Source: Winogradskyella wichelsiae (GTDB lineage: Bacteria; Bacteroidota; Bacteroidia; Flavobacteriales; Flavobacteriaceae). Taken from it: a stretch of DNA of 64,000 nt. How positions within the stretch are numbered: the stretch's first letter is position 1; the number at the start of each line of letters is the position of its first letter. The notes beneath the pieces were generated by a model. That model was not told where the DNA came from. It was given only the letters and a program-made list of their open reading frames with translations, and did no database searches. Location: positions 346,714 to 410,713 of the forward strand of contig NZ_JABFDJ010000004.1 of assembly GCF_013403925.1 (NCBI RefSeq). The letters run 5' to 3'. Shown here piece by piece: positions 18,064-26,739 of the stretch. A program made the translations under genes and the position numbers.

Positions 18064-18717
18064 ATGAAAACTAAAATTTTTAATTTATTTACTTTAATTA
18101 CTCTAATTACATTTACGAGCTGTGGAGACAAAGCAAAAGAAGCAGAAACTAAAAAAGCTGCTGAAGTTGCTGTTTCTGACTCTAACTACATAGTAAGCAC
18201 TGATAAGTCTACCATTGAATGGAAAGGCTTTAAACCTACAGGTACACATTACGGTACAATTGACATAAAAGCAGGAAAACTGAGCATTAACAATGGAGTC
18301 ATTGAAGCAGGAAATTTTATAATTGACATGAATAGCATCGTGGTAAATGATATTCCTGTTGAAGAAGAAGGTAATGCTAAGTTAACAAATCATCTAAAAA
18401 GCGATGATTTTTTTAACACTGAAGCGCATCCTGGTGCTGTTTTTAAAATTACAGGAATAGAAACAACTAATGGAACAACTATATTATCAGGAAATTTAAC
18501 TATTAAAGAGACTACAAACAATGTTAGCTTTCCTATTACAACAACATATAATGAAAATGATAAAACTATGACTTTAACTAGTGAGACATTTACTATAGAC
18601 CGTTCTAAATGGAATGTAAAATATGGTTCAAAATCTTTTTTTGATGATTTAGGGGATAAGTTTATCAAGAATGATATTGAATTAAAAATAGCTATTAATG
18701 CTTCAATAATTAAATAA
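18064..18717 (+). CDS. YceI-family lipoprotein
   Basis: 217 residues with a lipoprotein signal (LITFTSC, lipid-attachment Cys near residue 20). Residues about 42-215 are a YceI lipocalin-like barrel: STIEWKGFKPTGTHYGTIDIKAG read in parts, LTNHLKSDDFFNTEAHPGAVFKI, and the C-terminal strands FTIDRSKWNVKYGS. YceI proteins bind isoprenoid-like hydrophobic ligands in the periplasm; the ligand here is unknown. A TATCTTCG sequence at 18025-18032 is an imperfect -7 element. Single gene with its own terminator. Confidence 0.92.
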   Translation: MKTKIFNLFTLITLITFTSCGDKAKEAETKKAAEVAVSDSNYIVSTDKSTIEWKGFKPTGTHYGTIDIKAGKLSINNGVIEAGNFIIDMNSIVVNDIPVEEEGNAKLTNHLKSDDFFNTEAHPGAVFKITGIETTNGTTILSGNLTIKETTNNVSFPITTTYNENDKTMTLTSETFTIDRSKWNVKYGSKSFFDDLGDKFIKNDIELKIAINASIIK

Positions 18718-18738
18718 AATTAACTCTTATTTAATAAA

Positions 18739-18778
18739 GAAAAAACACTCTTATAAGATGATAAGAGTGTTTTTTTTT
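18739..18778. terminator. Bidirectional terminator (YceI / DUF5723)
   Basis: Stem AACACTCTTAT / ATAAGAGTGTT with a short loop, flanked by an A-run on the left and T-run on the right, between convergent genes. Confidence 0.85.
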
Positions 18779-18799
18779 GAAACTAGAAGATAATATTAA

Positions 18800-20122
18800 T
18801 TATCTATATATAGGAATTTTAAGTCCAACGTAAACATCTGTCGTTTTAGAACTGTCTGATAAAAGATTAGTAAACACAGACCCCGAACCTATCGTTAACG
18901 GCCCTAAGCGAAATCCGCCTCCAAAGGACACATCTCCATACTGTCTAAAACTAAGTGGAGCATAAAAGCTAAACCACTTCGTTTCTAATCTTGGCGCTAT
19001 GGTTGCTGTATTAATTACTGAAGTATTTAACTCCGAGTTATCTTTGACCATCGATAAATCTGCCTGAGCACTTACAAACCACTTTTTAGATAACCTATAA
19101 TCTACTAACAAGTGAAGCGCTGTTGGCAATTTTATTTTAGCGGTTTCGGTTGTTTCCACGCCTAAGTAATTATTATCCAAGAACTCTTCTATATCCTCCT
19201 CATAATTTGCTGTACTTGCTGAGGCATCTAAATTGTATCTACTTACTTTAGCTTCATCATAACTAATAGATCCAATATCTGTAATAGAAACCCCCACCTT
19301 TAGTTTATATGGGTTTTCATGAATTGGAAAATTATTATTAATCTTCTCTTTATACCACTGGTATGTAAAACCAATATCTACACCTACACCAGATGTTAAA
19401 TTACTAAAATCTAAATCGTCTGCATCAAAATCTTGACTTGTACCATAATTAAAGTTCCCTTGAGTTACCAATGTTTCTGAATTTGCAGAGAATTGACCTT
19501 GCAAGCCTGGACTACTCATAAACGCACTACCTGCACCTTGTAAGTATTTTAAAGTAACACCACCTTTTAAAACATGATTTGGTTTTTCAATTAAGATTCT
19601 TCCATAAGCCAAACCTATCTCTGACCAAGCGTGTATCGTACCATTTAAGTTTTTTGAATCGAAATTAAAATCATCATTAACATCAAAATCATCAACAACA
19701 GCCTCATATAATTCACCGTTTATATGATTTATATTCATATTAGCTCTAACTCTAGTAACTAAACCAATACTATTTTTTTTATTTATGTTAAACATAAAGG
19801 AAGGTCCTAAAACATCTACATTAAAAAAGAAATTATTAGCATTACTTGGAAACTTTTCACTGTCTTCTTCAAAATCGAAGCCACCATCAGAACTCATGAT
19901 ATCGCTAAGATTAATTCCGAAATAATCACTACCGCCAAAGACACTTGCAGATAATAAATTAACATCGGCTCTTAAATTAGAACCAACAATACTAGATGGA
20001 TTGTAAATAACACCTTGAACACCTGAATAATTATCTACAGAATGACCAACATAACTTTGACCATAAGATAAATTCAGTGTGAATAGCAGAACTGAAAAGC
20101 TTAATAATTTTGTGTATTTCAT
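18800..20122 (-). CDS. DUF5723-type outer-membrane protein
   Basis: 440 residues, signal peptide MKYTKLLSFSVLLFTLNLSYGQ. The mature start (SYVGHSVDNYSGVQGVIYNPSS) and the many amphipathic strands, often ending in aromatic residues, fit the DUF5723 family of Bacteroidota outer-membrane barrels related to the PorV/FadL-like group. It ends in DVYVGLKIPIYR, a plausible last strand. Function unknown; possibly a porin-like or surface-display component. Monocistronic, convergent with the YceI gene. Confidence 0.8.
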   Translation of the reverse strand: MKYTKLLSFSVLLFTLNLSYGQSYVGHSVDNYSGVQGVIYNPSSIVGSNLRADVNLLSASVFGGSDYFGINLSDIMSSDGGFDFEEDSEKFPSNANNFFFNVDVLGPSFMFNINKKNSIGLVTRVRANMNINHINGELYEAVVDDFDVNDDFNFDSKNLNGTIHAWSEIGLAYGRILIEKPNHVLKGGVTLKYLQGAGSAFMSSPGLQGQFSANSETLVTQGNFNYGTSQDFDADDLDFSNLTSGVGVDIGFTYQWYKEKINNNFPIHENPYKLKVGVSITDIGSISYDEAKVSRYNLDASASTANYEEDIEEFLDNNYLGVETTETAKIKLPTALHLLVDYRLSKKWFVSAQADLSMVKDNSELNTSVINTATIAPRLETKWFSFYAPLSFRQYGDVSFGGGFRLGPLTIGSGSVFTNLLSDSSKTTDVYVGLKIPIYR

Positions 20123-20386
20123 AATTTAATTTGGGTTGATTAATGGCGAAGTTAAAATTATAATTGACTTCTTAAAGTTTTTTAAAAAAAATTAAAAACC
20201 ATAGCAACAAACAATTACAACTAAAACAACCAAACCACACTAAATTATTCTAACTTAATTAGTTTCTTAAAAATTTTAATTTAAAATATTTAGACACCAT
20301 AAACAAAGCACTAAATTTTAGTTTAAAAAAAAGCCGTAAAAAGTAAAATAAATTAAGATTATGAGAAGGATATTTAAAAATAGAAA

Positions 20387-20572
20387 TTATATGAAAACAT
20401 ATTTGATAGCTGCAATCATACTTATAAAACCAATAAAAGCAAGAAGAACCCAAATGGTGCCTTTATAATATTTTTTATGAATTTTAAGATCTTTACGGTA
20501 CTGAAAAGCAACAACAATAACAAAGGCAATAAAAAATAATATTCCAAAAATCAATTGACCAGTACTAAACAT
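20387..20572 (-). CDS. Small two-helix membrane protein
   Basis: 61 residues from the ATG at 20572 (a TTG six codons earlier is possible). Two hydrophobic helices: IFGILFFIAFVIVVAF and IWVLLAFIGFISMIAAIKYVF, with a basic loop between them (RKDLKIHKKYYKG). Small proteins of this layout are common and unnamed in flavobacteria. No function can be assigned. It is divergent from the MazG-like gene. Confidence 0.7.
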   Translation of the reverse strand: MFSTGQLIFGILFFIAFVIVVAFQYRKDLKIHKKYYKGTIWVLLAFIGFISMIAAIKYVFI

Positions 20573-20623
20573 CTTCTTATTTTTATGCAAAAATAAGGAT
20601 TAGTACATTAATAAACCATAACT

Positions 20624-21010
20624 ATGCAAGACAAAATAAAAGCTGTAAAAGCATTTCATACAGCTTACAAAATAGGATATCGAGAAACACCAAAAGCCGA
20701 CTTAGGTCTAAACAAAAACTTATTGCGTTACGAACTTATGCGCGAAGAAAATGAAGAATACCTAGAAGCAACAAAAATTAATGATTTAGTCGAGGTTGCT
20801 GATGCCTTAGGTGATATGTTGTACATTTTATGCGGAACCATTATAGAGCATGGTATGCAGCACAAAATCGAAGAAGTTTTTGAAGAAATACAACGCAGTA
20901 ACATGAGTAAATTAGGAGCAGATGGCGAACCAATTTACCGCGAAGATGGTAAAGTTTTAAAGGGACCTAATTACTTTAAACCGAATATAAAAGAAATATT
21001 AGAATCATAA
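20624..21010 (+). CDS. MazG/HisE-type nucleoside triphosphate pyrophosphohydrolase
   Basis: 128-residue all-alpha NTP-PPase. The metal-binding motif is visible as REENEEYLEA (EExxE) followed by EVADALGD (ExxD), then a helix LYILCGTIIEHGM and the family-typical NMSKLGADGEPIYREDGKVLKGPNY end. Such enzymes hydrolyse (d)NTPs or related compounds to monophosphates plus pyrophosphate, as housekeeping or in phosphoribosyl-ATP metabolism; no his genes are nearby, so a nucleotide house-cleaning role is more likely. Single gene. Confidence 0.88.
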   Translation: MQDKIKAVKAFHTAYKIGYRETPKADLGLNKNLLRYELMREENEEYLEATKINDLVEVADALGDMLYILCGTIIEHGMQHKIEEVFEEIQRSNMSKLGADGEPIYREDGKVLKGPNYFKPNIKEILES

Positions 21011-21042
21011 AAAAAAGCAGCCAATTGGCTGCTTTTTTTTTA
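21006..21042. terminator. Bidirectional terminator (MazG-like / ilvE)
   Basis: Stem AAAGCAGCCAATTGGCTGCTTT, with an A-run before and T-run after, between convergent genes. Confidence 0.88.
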
Positions 21043-21059
21043 TTTGTGTTATAAGAAGT

Positions 21060-22127
21060 TTACTTAACTTCATGTCTCCAACCATGCTTATCTTCAGATA
21101 AATTGTGTTGAATATCTAATAATGTTTTCTTAAATAATTTAGCATAAGAATCTTCTATTTCAGGAATTTCAAATAATTCTTCCTTATGCTCAAATGCAGA
21201 AATAATACTTATCACGGCAGCTGTTCCTGTTCCAAAAATCTCTTTCAAACGACCTTCTTTAGCTGCTGCTTTTATTTCATCAACAGTAACACGTCTTACC
21301 TCACAAGTAATTCCTAAATCTTCAGCCAACTGAAGCATACTTTTTCTTGTAATACCATCTAAAATTCTATCGCTAGTTGGTGCCGTAATCAATGTATCAT
21401 CAATTCTAAAAAACACATTCATCGTTCCTGCTTCTTCTAAGAAACTATGTGTACTAGCATCTGTCCAAATGATTTGTTGAAAACCTTTTTCTTGTGCTAA
21501 ACTCGTTGGATAAAATTGCGCTGCATAATTTCCGGCTGCTTTTGCAAAACCGACACCTCCATCTGCAGAACGACTAAATTCTTCAGCAATTAAAACACGT
21601 ACTGGTGAGTTATAGTAAGATTGTGCTGGTGAACATATAATCATAAACCTATAATTATTTGCTGGAGAAGCAGAAATTGCAGGTTCTGTTGCAATTACAA
21701 AGGGACGCAAGTATAATGAGTTTCCAATACCAGGCTTAATCCAATCACTATCTAAATTTAATAACGCTTCTAAACCTTCAAAAAAGTAATTTTCAGGAAA
21801 AGAAGGCATTGCCAAACGGTTCGATGATTTATTAATTCTATCAAAATTCTCTTTTGGTCTAAAGAGAAAAACTTTTCCATCGTCTCCCTTATAAGCTTTC
21901 ATACCCTCAAAAACAGCTTGTCCATAATGAAAAACACGCGCAGAAGGCTCATAACTCATCGCTTGATATGGTATTACTTTTGGTGTTTGCCATTTGCCAT
22001 CTTCATAATCACAGACAAACATATGGTCTGTAAACAAACGACCAAAGTCTAAGTTGTTGAAATCTACCGTGTCAATTTTAGAAGTTTTAGCTTTTTCAAT
22101 GCTAATCTTCTCTGTATGTTGAGCCAT
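21060..22127 (-). CDS. ilvE: Branched-chain amino acid aminotransferase
   Basis: Fold-type IV PLP aminotransferase that interconverts Leu, Ile and Val with their 2-oxo acids. 355 residues, the size of the eukaryote-like (BCAT) subgroup common in Bacteroidota. Signatures: FHYGQAVFEGMKAYKG, the PLP lysine in GFAKAAGNYAA, FLEEAGTMNVFF, DGITRKSMLQLA and EIFGTGTAAVIS. Monocistronic, with a -7 element just upstream and a strong terminator after it. Confidence 0.97.
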   Translation of the reverse strand: MAQHTEKISIEKAKTSKIDTVDFNNLDFGRLFTDHMFVCDYEDGKWQTPKVIPYQAMSYEPSARVFHYGQAVFEGMKAYKGDDGKVFLFRPKENFDRINKSSNRLAMPSFPENYFFEGLEALLNLDSDWIKPGIGNSLYLRPFVIATEPAISASPANNYRFMIICSPAQSYYNSPVRVLIAEEFSRSADGGVGFAKAAGNYAAQFYPTSLAQEKGFQQIIWTDASTHSFLEEAGTMNVFFRIDDTLITAPTSDRILDGITRKSMLQLAEDLGITCEVRRVTVDEIKAAAKEGRLKEIFGTGTAAVISIISAFEHKEELFEIPEIEDSYAKLFKKTLLDIQHNLSEDKHGWRHEVK

Positions 22128-22147
22128 AATTATATATGATTTTCACA

Positions 22148-22155
22148 CAAAAGTA
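22148..22155 (-). promoter_or_regulatory. -7 element of ilvE
   Basis: Reads TACTTTTG on the minus strand (TAnnTTTG), 20 bp upstream of the ilvE ATG. Confidence 0.45.
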
Positions 22156-22200
22156 CGTAATCAGCAGCTTTAATAAAAGGTTATATTCCGTTAAATTGTC

Positions 22201-22208
22201 TAAATTTG
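22201..22208 (+). promoter_or_regulatory. -7 element of the DUF4920-cytochrome c-mnmD operon
   Basis: TAAATTTG matches TAnnTTTG, 36 bp upstream of the ATG at 22245. Confidence 0.45.
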
Positions 22209-22244
22209 TGATTCGATAACAATTCAATTCAAAATCTATTAAAA

Positions 22245-22748
22245 ATGAAAAAAATCATTTTACTATTAGCGATAAGCTTAACTATTTTTTCTTGTAAAAA
22301 CGAATCTAAGACTGTAGAAACTAAAATTGAAGATACAAAACCAGAGATTGCTTACGCTTCTTTTGGTAAAGAAATCACAGATACTGATGCCTTATCTTCT
22401 GAGCGCATGATGGAACATTACAAAAATTTGAAAGCTGGTGATACAGTTAATTCTAAAATGAAAGGGAAAATTATTGAAGTTTGTTCTAAAAAAGGATGTT
22501 GGATGACTTTAGATGTTGATGGAGAAAAAGAAGTAATGGTTAAGTTTAAAGATTACGGATTCTTCATGCCTTTAAATGCTGAAGGAGATGTTGTAATTAA
22601 TGGTAAAGCTTTTGTTGCAGAAACGTCTGTAGAAGAGTTAAGACATTATGCACAAGATGCAGGAAAAACAGAAGAAGAAATCGCAGCAATTACAGATCCT
22701 AAATTTGAATATCGTTTTGAAGCTGATGGAGTTTTACTTAAACAGTAG
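22245..22748 (+). CDS. DUF4920 lipoprotein
   Basis: 167 residues with a lipoprotein signal (LTIFSC, Cys near residue 17). The body matches DUF4920: FGKEITDTDALSSERM, then KGKIIEVCSKKGCWMTLDVDG with two cysteines in a CxxxGC arrangement, then VMVKFKDYGFFMP, an OB-like small barrel. Proteins of this family are periplasmic or outer-membrane anchored; a metal- or redox-related role of the paired Cys is suspected but not shown. The next gene, a cytochrome c-like lipoprotein, overlaps its 3' end, which argues for a shared role in the envelope. Confidence 0.88.
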   Translation: MKKIILLLAISLTIFSCKNESKTVETKIEDTKPEIAYASFGKEITDTDALSSERMMEHYKNLKAGDTVNSKMKGKIIEVCSKKGCWMTLDVDGEKEVMVKFKDYGFFMPLNAEGDVVINGKAFVAETSVEELRHYAQDAGKTEEEIAAITDPKFEYRFEADGVLLKQ

Positions 22749-23184
22749 ATTTATTTGGGTTTTATTGTTTTGGCTTTTTATACTTACTAGTTGTAAAAAT
22801 GAAGAAAAAATAATTAAAGAACCTATTAAAACAAATATTGAATACCAAATGTATCAACCTTCTGAAATGGCTGGTTTTATGAATACTATGTATGCTTATA
22901 ATTTACAGTTAAAAGCACAAATTATAGCAGGCGACCAACCTAGTTCTTTACCATTAGATCTTATTAAATTGCACTCGGCAGAAATGAGTAATGGAAAATC
23001 TAGAACTCAAAACTGGCAAAATTTTGTAAATGTATTTATTGCATCTCAAGAAGCAGTTGTAGATACATTGTCTAATTTTGAAATAAAAGAACGTTACAAC
23101 GCTGCCATTAGCAACTGTCTTAATTGTCACAAAACAGAGTGCACAGGCCCAATACCAAAGATTAAAAAATTAATGATTCAATAA
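22726..23184 (+). CDS. Small c-type cytochrome-like lipoprotein
   Basis: The open frame runs further upstream inside the DUF4920 gene, but the ATG at 22726 is chosen because it gives a lipoprotein signal (FIWVLLFWLFILTSC). The gene overlaps the DUF4920 gene by 23 bp. The mature part is about 125 residues with a single haem-c motif CLNCH near the C-terminus and a later Cys in KTECTGPIP, plus a helical middle (MYAYNLQLKAQIIAG). The size and single CxxCH suggest a cytochrome c' or small electron carrier. Partner unknown. Confidence 0.75.
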   Translation: MEFYLNSRFIWVLLFWLFILTSCKNEEKIIKEPIKTNIEYQMYQPSEMAGFMNTMYAYNLQLKAQIIAGDQPSSLPLDLIKLHSAEMSNGKSRTQNWQNFVNVFIASQEAVVDTLSNFEIKERYNAAISNCLNCHKTECTGPIPKIKKLMIQ

Positions 23185-23187
23185 AAT

Positions 23188-23883
23188 TTGAAGAGAAATA
23201 TCATTACCACATCAGACGGTTCTAAAACTATACAAATAGAAGAATGGAACGAACAATACCATTCTATACATGGTGCCATACAAGAAGCAAATCACGTTTT
23301 TATGAAACATGGTTTGCTTTATTATTCTGATCTTAGAACTGAAAATAATACTGAAGAAATCCATATCTTAGAAATTGGTTTTGGTACTGGCCTTAATGCT
23401 TTTTTAACATTAATTGAAGCTGAAAAATTAAACAAGAGCATCAATTATGTTGGTGTTGAAGCTTACCCCGTTCAATTAGAAGAAGTACAGCAACTTAATT
23501 ATATAGAGCTTATTTCTGAAACTCATAAATCTGTTTTTGAAAAACTACATGAAACACCTTGGGAAAAACCTAGCGCAATCACCTCTAATTTTCAATTAGA
23601 AAAACAGCAGAAATTCTTTAAAGATATCACTGTTAAAAATGAATTTGACATTATTTATTTTGATGCTTTTGGTGCCCGTGTTCAACCTGATTTATGGACT
23701 GAAGCTATTTTCGAAATTATGTTTAATGCTTTAAAAGAAAACGGTGTTTTAGTTACTTACTCTGCAAAAGGAAGCGTAAGACGTGCCATGCAAGCCGTTG
23801 GCTTAACAGTAGAACGCCTTCCTGGACCTCCAGGTAAACGCGAAATGCTAAGGGCAACGAAACTAGCAATGAGCCAACAATAA
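23188..23883 (+). CDS. mnmD: tRNA (mnm5s2U34) methyltransferase MnmD
   Basis: 231 residues. SAM-dependent methyltransferase that completes mnm5s2U in the wobble position of tRNA, equivalent to the methyltransferase half of MnmC but without the FAD domain. Signatures: ILEIGFGTGLNAFL (SAM loop), the catalytic-region YFDAFGARVQPDLWT, and the C-terminal YSAKGSVRRAMQAVG with LPGPPGKREMLRA. It begins with a TTG codon 3 bp after the preceding stop; no in-frame ATG fits better. It is the last gene of the three-gene operon. Confidence 0.93.
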   Translation: MKRNIITTSDGSKTIQIEEWNEQYHSIHGAIQEANHVFMKHGLLYYSDLRTENNTEEIHILEIGFGTGLNAFLTLIEAEKLNKSINYVGVEAYPVQLEEVQQLNYIELISETHKSVFEKLHETPWEKPSAITSNFQLEKQQKFFKDITVKNEFDIIYFDAFGARVQPDLWTEAIFEIMFNALKENGVLVTYSAKGSVRRAMQAVGLTVERLPGPPGKREMLRATKLAMSQQ

Positions 23884-24067
23884 GATAAAGATTAGATGTT
23901 TTATTATCACTCAGCGTAAAATTCCGTTTTTCTGAATTTTGTATAAGACTTTTTTTCGTTTGATATCGTTTGAGTAGTCTTATAAAGCTGATTATTCAAA
24001 CGTTAAATCATAATTAAACTCTATACATCTGCCATAACCATTTTGTATCTTTACATTAAAAGCTAAA

Positions 24068-24976
24068 ATGACTATTTTAATTACAGGTGCAACGGGATTA
24101 ATAGGGCAAGAGATTGTAAAACAATGTCATGCTGCAAAAATTAATATTCACTATTTAACGACTTCGAAATCTAAACTTAGTAAAGAACCTAACTATAAAG
24201 GATTTTATTGGAATCCTAAGGAGAATCAGATTGATCATCTTTGCTTTCAAGGTGTAGATGCCATAATTAATATGGTTGGTGCATCAATATCTAAACGATG
24301 GACAGATAGCTACAAAAAAGAAATTCTTGAAAGCAGAACACAGACTGCTCAACTTTTACAAAGCACCATTAACTTATATAATTATAAGATTAACCAAGTT
24401 GTTTCAGCCAGCGCAATAGGCATTTACCCGACCAGTTTAATTAATTATTACGAAGAAACAAATACCGAAATTTCAGAAACGTTTTTAGGAAAGGTTGTCC
24501 ATGAATGGGAAGCTGCTGTTGATGGTTTTGAAACCTTAGGATGTAAAGTTGCTAAAATTAGGATTGGTTTAGTCTTAGCCAAAGATGGAGGTGCATTGCC
24601 TGAAATAGTAAAACCTATAAAATACGGTTTCGGTGCTGCCTTTGGAAGTGGTAAACAATGGCAAAGTTGGATACATGTTAGAGATTTAGCTTCATTATTT
24701 GTATTTGCAGTACAGCACAACTTTAAAGGTGTTTATAATGGTGTTGCACCAAACCCTGTAAGTAATAAGGAATTAACGAAGTTTGCTGCATCCTTACTAG
24801 AACGCCCGTTAATATTGCCTAATATTCCTAAATTTGTAATGAAATTAGTATTAGGTGAAATGCATATTTTATTATTTGAAAGTCAACGTGTCAGTTCTCA
24901 AAAAATAGAAGCTGAAGGTTTTAATTTTGAATTTGTGAATTTACAACCTGCTTTAGAAGATTTATTGGTCGTTTAA
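24068..24976 (+). CDS. TIGR01777-family epimerase (SDR)
   Basis: 302 residues, extended short-chain dehydrogenase fold. N-terminal nucleotide loop ITGATGLIGQEI, then GVDAIINMVGASISKRW, ESRTQTAQLL, SASAIGIYP, and the C-terminal DUF1731-like part (NPVSNKELTKFAASLLERP onward). TIGR01777 proteins resemble nucleotide-sugar epimerases; E. coli YfcH is a member and the substrate is unknown. An imperfect -7 element TATCTTTA lies about 20 bp upstream. Single gene. Confidence 0.92.
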   Translation: MTILITGATGLIGQEIVKQCHAAKINIHYLTTSKSKLSKEPNYKGFYWNPKENQIDHLCFQGVDAIINMVGASISKRWTDSYKKEILESRTQTAQLLQSTINLYNYKINQVVSASAIGIYPTSLINYYEETNTEISETFLGKVVHEWEAAVDGFETLGCKVAKIRIGLVLAKDGGALPEIVKPIKYGFGAAFGSGKQWQSWIHVRDLASLFVFAVQHNFKGVYNGVAPNPVSNKELTKFAASLLERPLILPNIPKFVMKLVLGEMHILLFESQRVSSQKIEAEGFNFEFVNLQPALEDLLVV

Positions 24977-25004
24977 ATCTTAAAAAAAGTAAATACAGTT
25001 TTTA

Positions 25005-25226
25005 CTACGCTATAATTTCGTAATCAATATCTAGTTTACGTAACGCTCTTAATGCCGAACCCGAATTTTTGTCGCTTACCTCAATATCTATAGGATCTCC
25101 TTCTAAGAGAATATCCGTAAACTCGTTAGCCAAAACACCACTAACATTAGAAATCTCTGTAATACAATTAGCAATTGCTCTTTTATCTGGTCTTTGTGCG
25201 TCACAGGATAATAGGTTTAGTTTCAT
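25005..25226 (-). CDS. Small conserved-looking cytosolic protein
   Basis: 73 residues, MKLNLLSCDAQRPDKRAIAN at the start, with alternating strands and helices (GVLANEFTDILLEGDPIDIEV, SALRALRKLDIDYEII). The pattern could be a compact alpha/beta ferredoxin-like fold. No signal peptide and no recognised family. The start ATG is the only good one and the frame has coding character (acidic, strand-helix periodicity), so I consider it a real gene of unknown function. It lies between TIGR01777 (convergent) and the DTW gene. Confidence 0.6.
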   Translation of the reverse strand: MKLNLLSCDAQRPDKRAIANCITEISNVSGVLANEFTDILLEGDPIDIEVSDKNSGSALRALRKLDIDYEIIA

Positions 25227-25370
25227 GAGTTTTTATTTATTCTTTATTTAAAGTTATGTGGTACATACATGTAATGATTCTCTTTTATATCAAAATTTAA
25301 TCATGGTTGTTTCATTATAGTAATTTATTAGTTATCAGCGAAGTTAATAAAACTTCCTTGTTTTTGTGTG

Positions 25371-25393
25371 AAGATTTTAAGACGTAAAATCTT
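25371..25393 (-). other. Hairpin downstream of the DTW-domain gene
   Basis: Perfect 9-bp stem AAGATTTTA / TAAAATCTT with a 5-nt loop. It lacks a proper T-run on either strand, so terminator activity is uncertain. Confidence 0.35.
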
Positions 25394-25421
25394 TAACAAC
25401 TAACACTCAAAAAAACTACGC

Positions 25422-26195
25422 TTAACGCCTTTGCTCAAAAATAGTATTTCTTTCTGTAGTTTTCTTATACATGTTTTTTGGAACAAACTCATTGCTCGCT
25501 TTAGAATGATAATTTTTATGGTTTGGATTAAGCATATAATCTAGTTGATGCGCAATCATTTTTTCAAAAGGTATAAGAAAATCCTGGGTCTCGCAATGTT
25601 CAACATCTCCTTTCTTAAGTAAATTTAAGACGGTATATACAGACTCAATAGTACTTAAACAAAGTGATTCTGGTTGTTGTTTGATTATAAATTTTGACTT
25701 AATTGTATTATCAAAACTCACTCGTTTTAAAGTTTGCAAGTTCTTACTTAGTTTTAGCATTTTACGAGCACAAGGCCATGTACCATCTAGAATGAAGAGC
25801 TGTGGATTATTCTCCATAAATGAATTTACTTCTGAACTATCTTTTACAGATAAGTTGAAATTATCTTTTCCTGGATACAATAAAAAAGAACTATTATTTT
25901 CATTATTCAGTATGTCATTTACGCGCTTATTATTGGTAAAATCGACACCAACTATAATTTCTGAATTTTCAAGTTGAAGCTTCGTCATATGTCCCGTTCC
26001 GTTTTTTTCTTTCTTGTACTCTTTTGGGTGCATAAGGATAATAAAACGCGTTTTGGTATGCAAAGGACTAATATATTTACAAATACATGTGCTTTTGGGG
26101 TTCATGCATTTGTAACATGCTAGTCTTGGCTTTTTTATTTCTGCTTGCAAAATGAATCTTTCTTTATTTTTTTGGTTAGCTACGGTTTTGTGCAT
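25422..26195 (-). CDS. DTW-domain tRNA aminocarboxypropyltransferase (TapT-like)
   Basis: 257 residues. N-terminal zinc-binding cysteines in CYKCMNPKSTCIC (about residues 27-39), then KTRFIILMHPKEYKKEKNGTG, the DTW-signature in its common variant LDGTWPCARKM (about residues 135-146), and CLSTIESVY. Family members (TapT in E. coli, Tuc2) add the 3-amino-3-carboxypropyl group of SAM to U47 of tRNA to form acp3U. No neighbouring tRNA-modification gene. The start gives an N-terminal basic extension; a shorter start is possible. Confidence 0.88.
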   Translation of the reverse strand: MHKTVANQKNKERFILQAEIKKPRLACYKCMNPKSTCICKYISPLHTKTRFIILMHPKEYKKEKNGTGHMTKLQLENSEIIVGVDFTNNKRVNDILNNENNSSFLLYPGKDNFNLSVKDSSEVNSFMENNPQLFILDGTWPCARKMLKLSKNLQTLKRVSFDNTIKSKFIIKQQPESLCLSTIESVYTVLNLLKKGDVEHCETQDFLIPFEKMIAHQLDYMLNPNHKNYHSKASNEFVPKNMYKKTTERNTIFEQRR

Positions 26196-26270
26196 AATTT
26201 GTAAAGTGGTTAAGCAAATACAAGCTTAATAGAAAATATTAGAGAATTTTTAGACATAACTACGGACCTA

Positions 26271-26516
26271 TCAATTTTTCCATTCATCTTTTCCGAAATA
26301 TTTATTTACGTGATTAGAATTATTAATACTGATTTCTCCAATTAAAGTGTCTGGTTTAAATTTAGGTTTAAGTGAATCGGACAATTCTAAATATCCGTCT
26401 TGAACATATTTTTCAGGATTTGGAACAATTTCACGTTGACCTTGATTTTGAGTTGAATTATTACAACTGAGTAAAAATAATGTAAGACTAAATAATATTA
26501 CTATAATTTGTTTCAT
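26271..26516 (-). CDS. Short lipoprotein of unknown function
   Basis: 81 residues with a clear lipoprotein signal (MKQIIVILFSLTLFLLSC). The remainder is a polar, low-complexity spacer (NNSTQNQGQREIVPNPEKY) followed by a short charged segment. No recognised family. It may be a small surface lipoprotein or the remnant of a longer one. Confidence 0.55.
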   Translation of the reverse strand: MKQIIVILFSLTLFLLSCNNSTQNQGQREIVPNPEKYVQDGYLELSDSLKPKFKPDTLIGEISINNSNHVNKYFGKDEWKN

Positions 26517-26739
26517 GCCTTTCTCGATCTATTATAAGGCTGTCTTAGACATAAAAACTAGCGCTAAAAATAAACGATAATTTTCGGATTAAATACAAGC
26601 CGAATTTATAAATTTTATTAATTATTTTATTTTTTGCGGGTTTGTAAAATTTAAAATTTTGGCGACTTATAAAAATACGCAAACCTTTATTTTAGTAACG
26701 ACTCGTGCTATTTTTTATATAATGAGTTACCAATATTTT

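Noticed and set aside
20259..20453. Minus-strand 64-codon ORF overlapping the small membrane protein
   Set aside because: Its Phe/Tyr/Cys-rich composition is not protein-like and it overlaps the better two-helix ORF.
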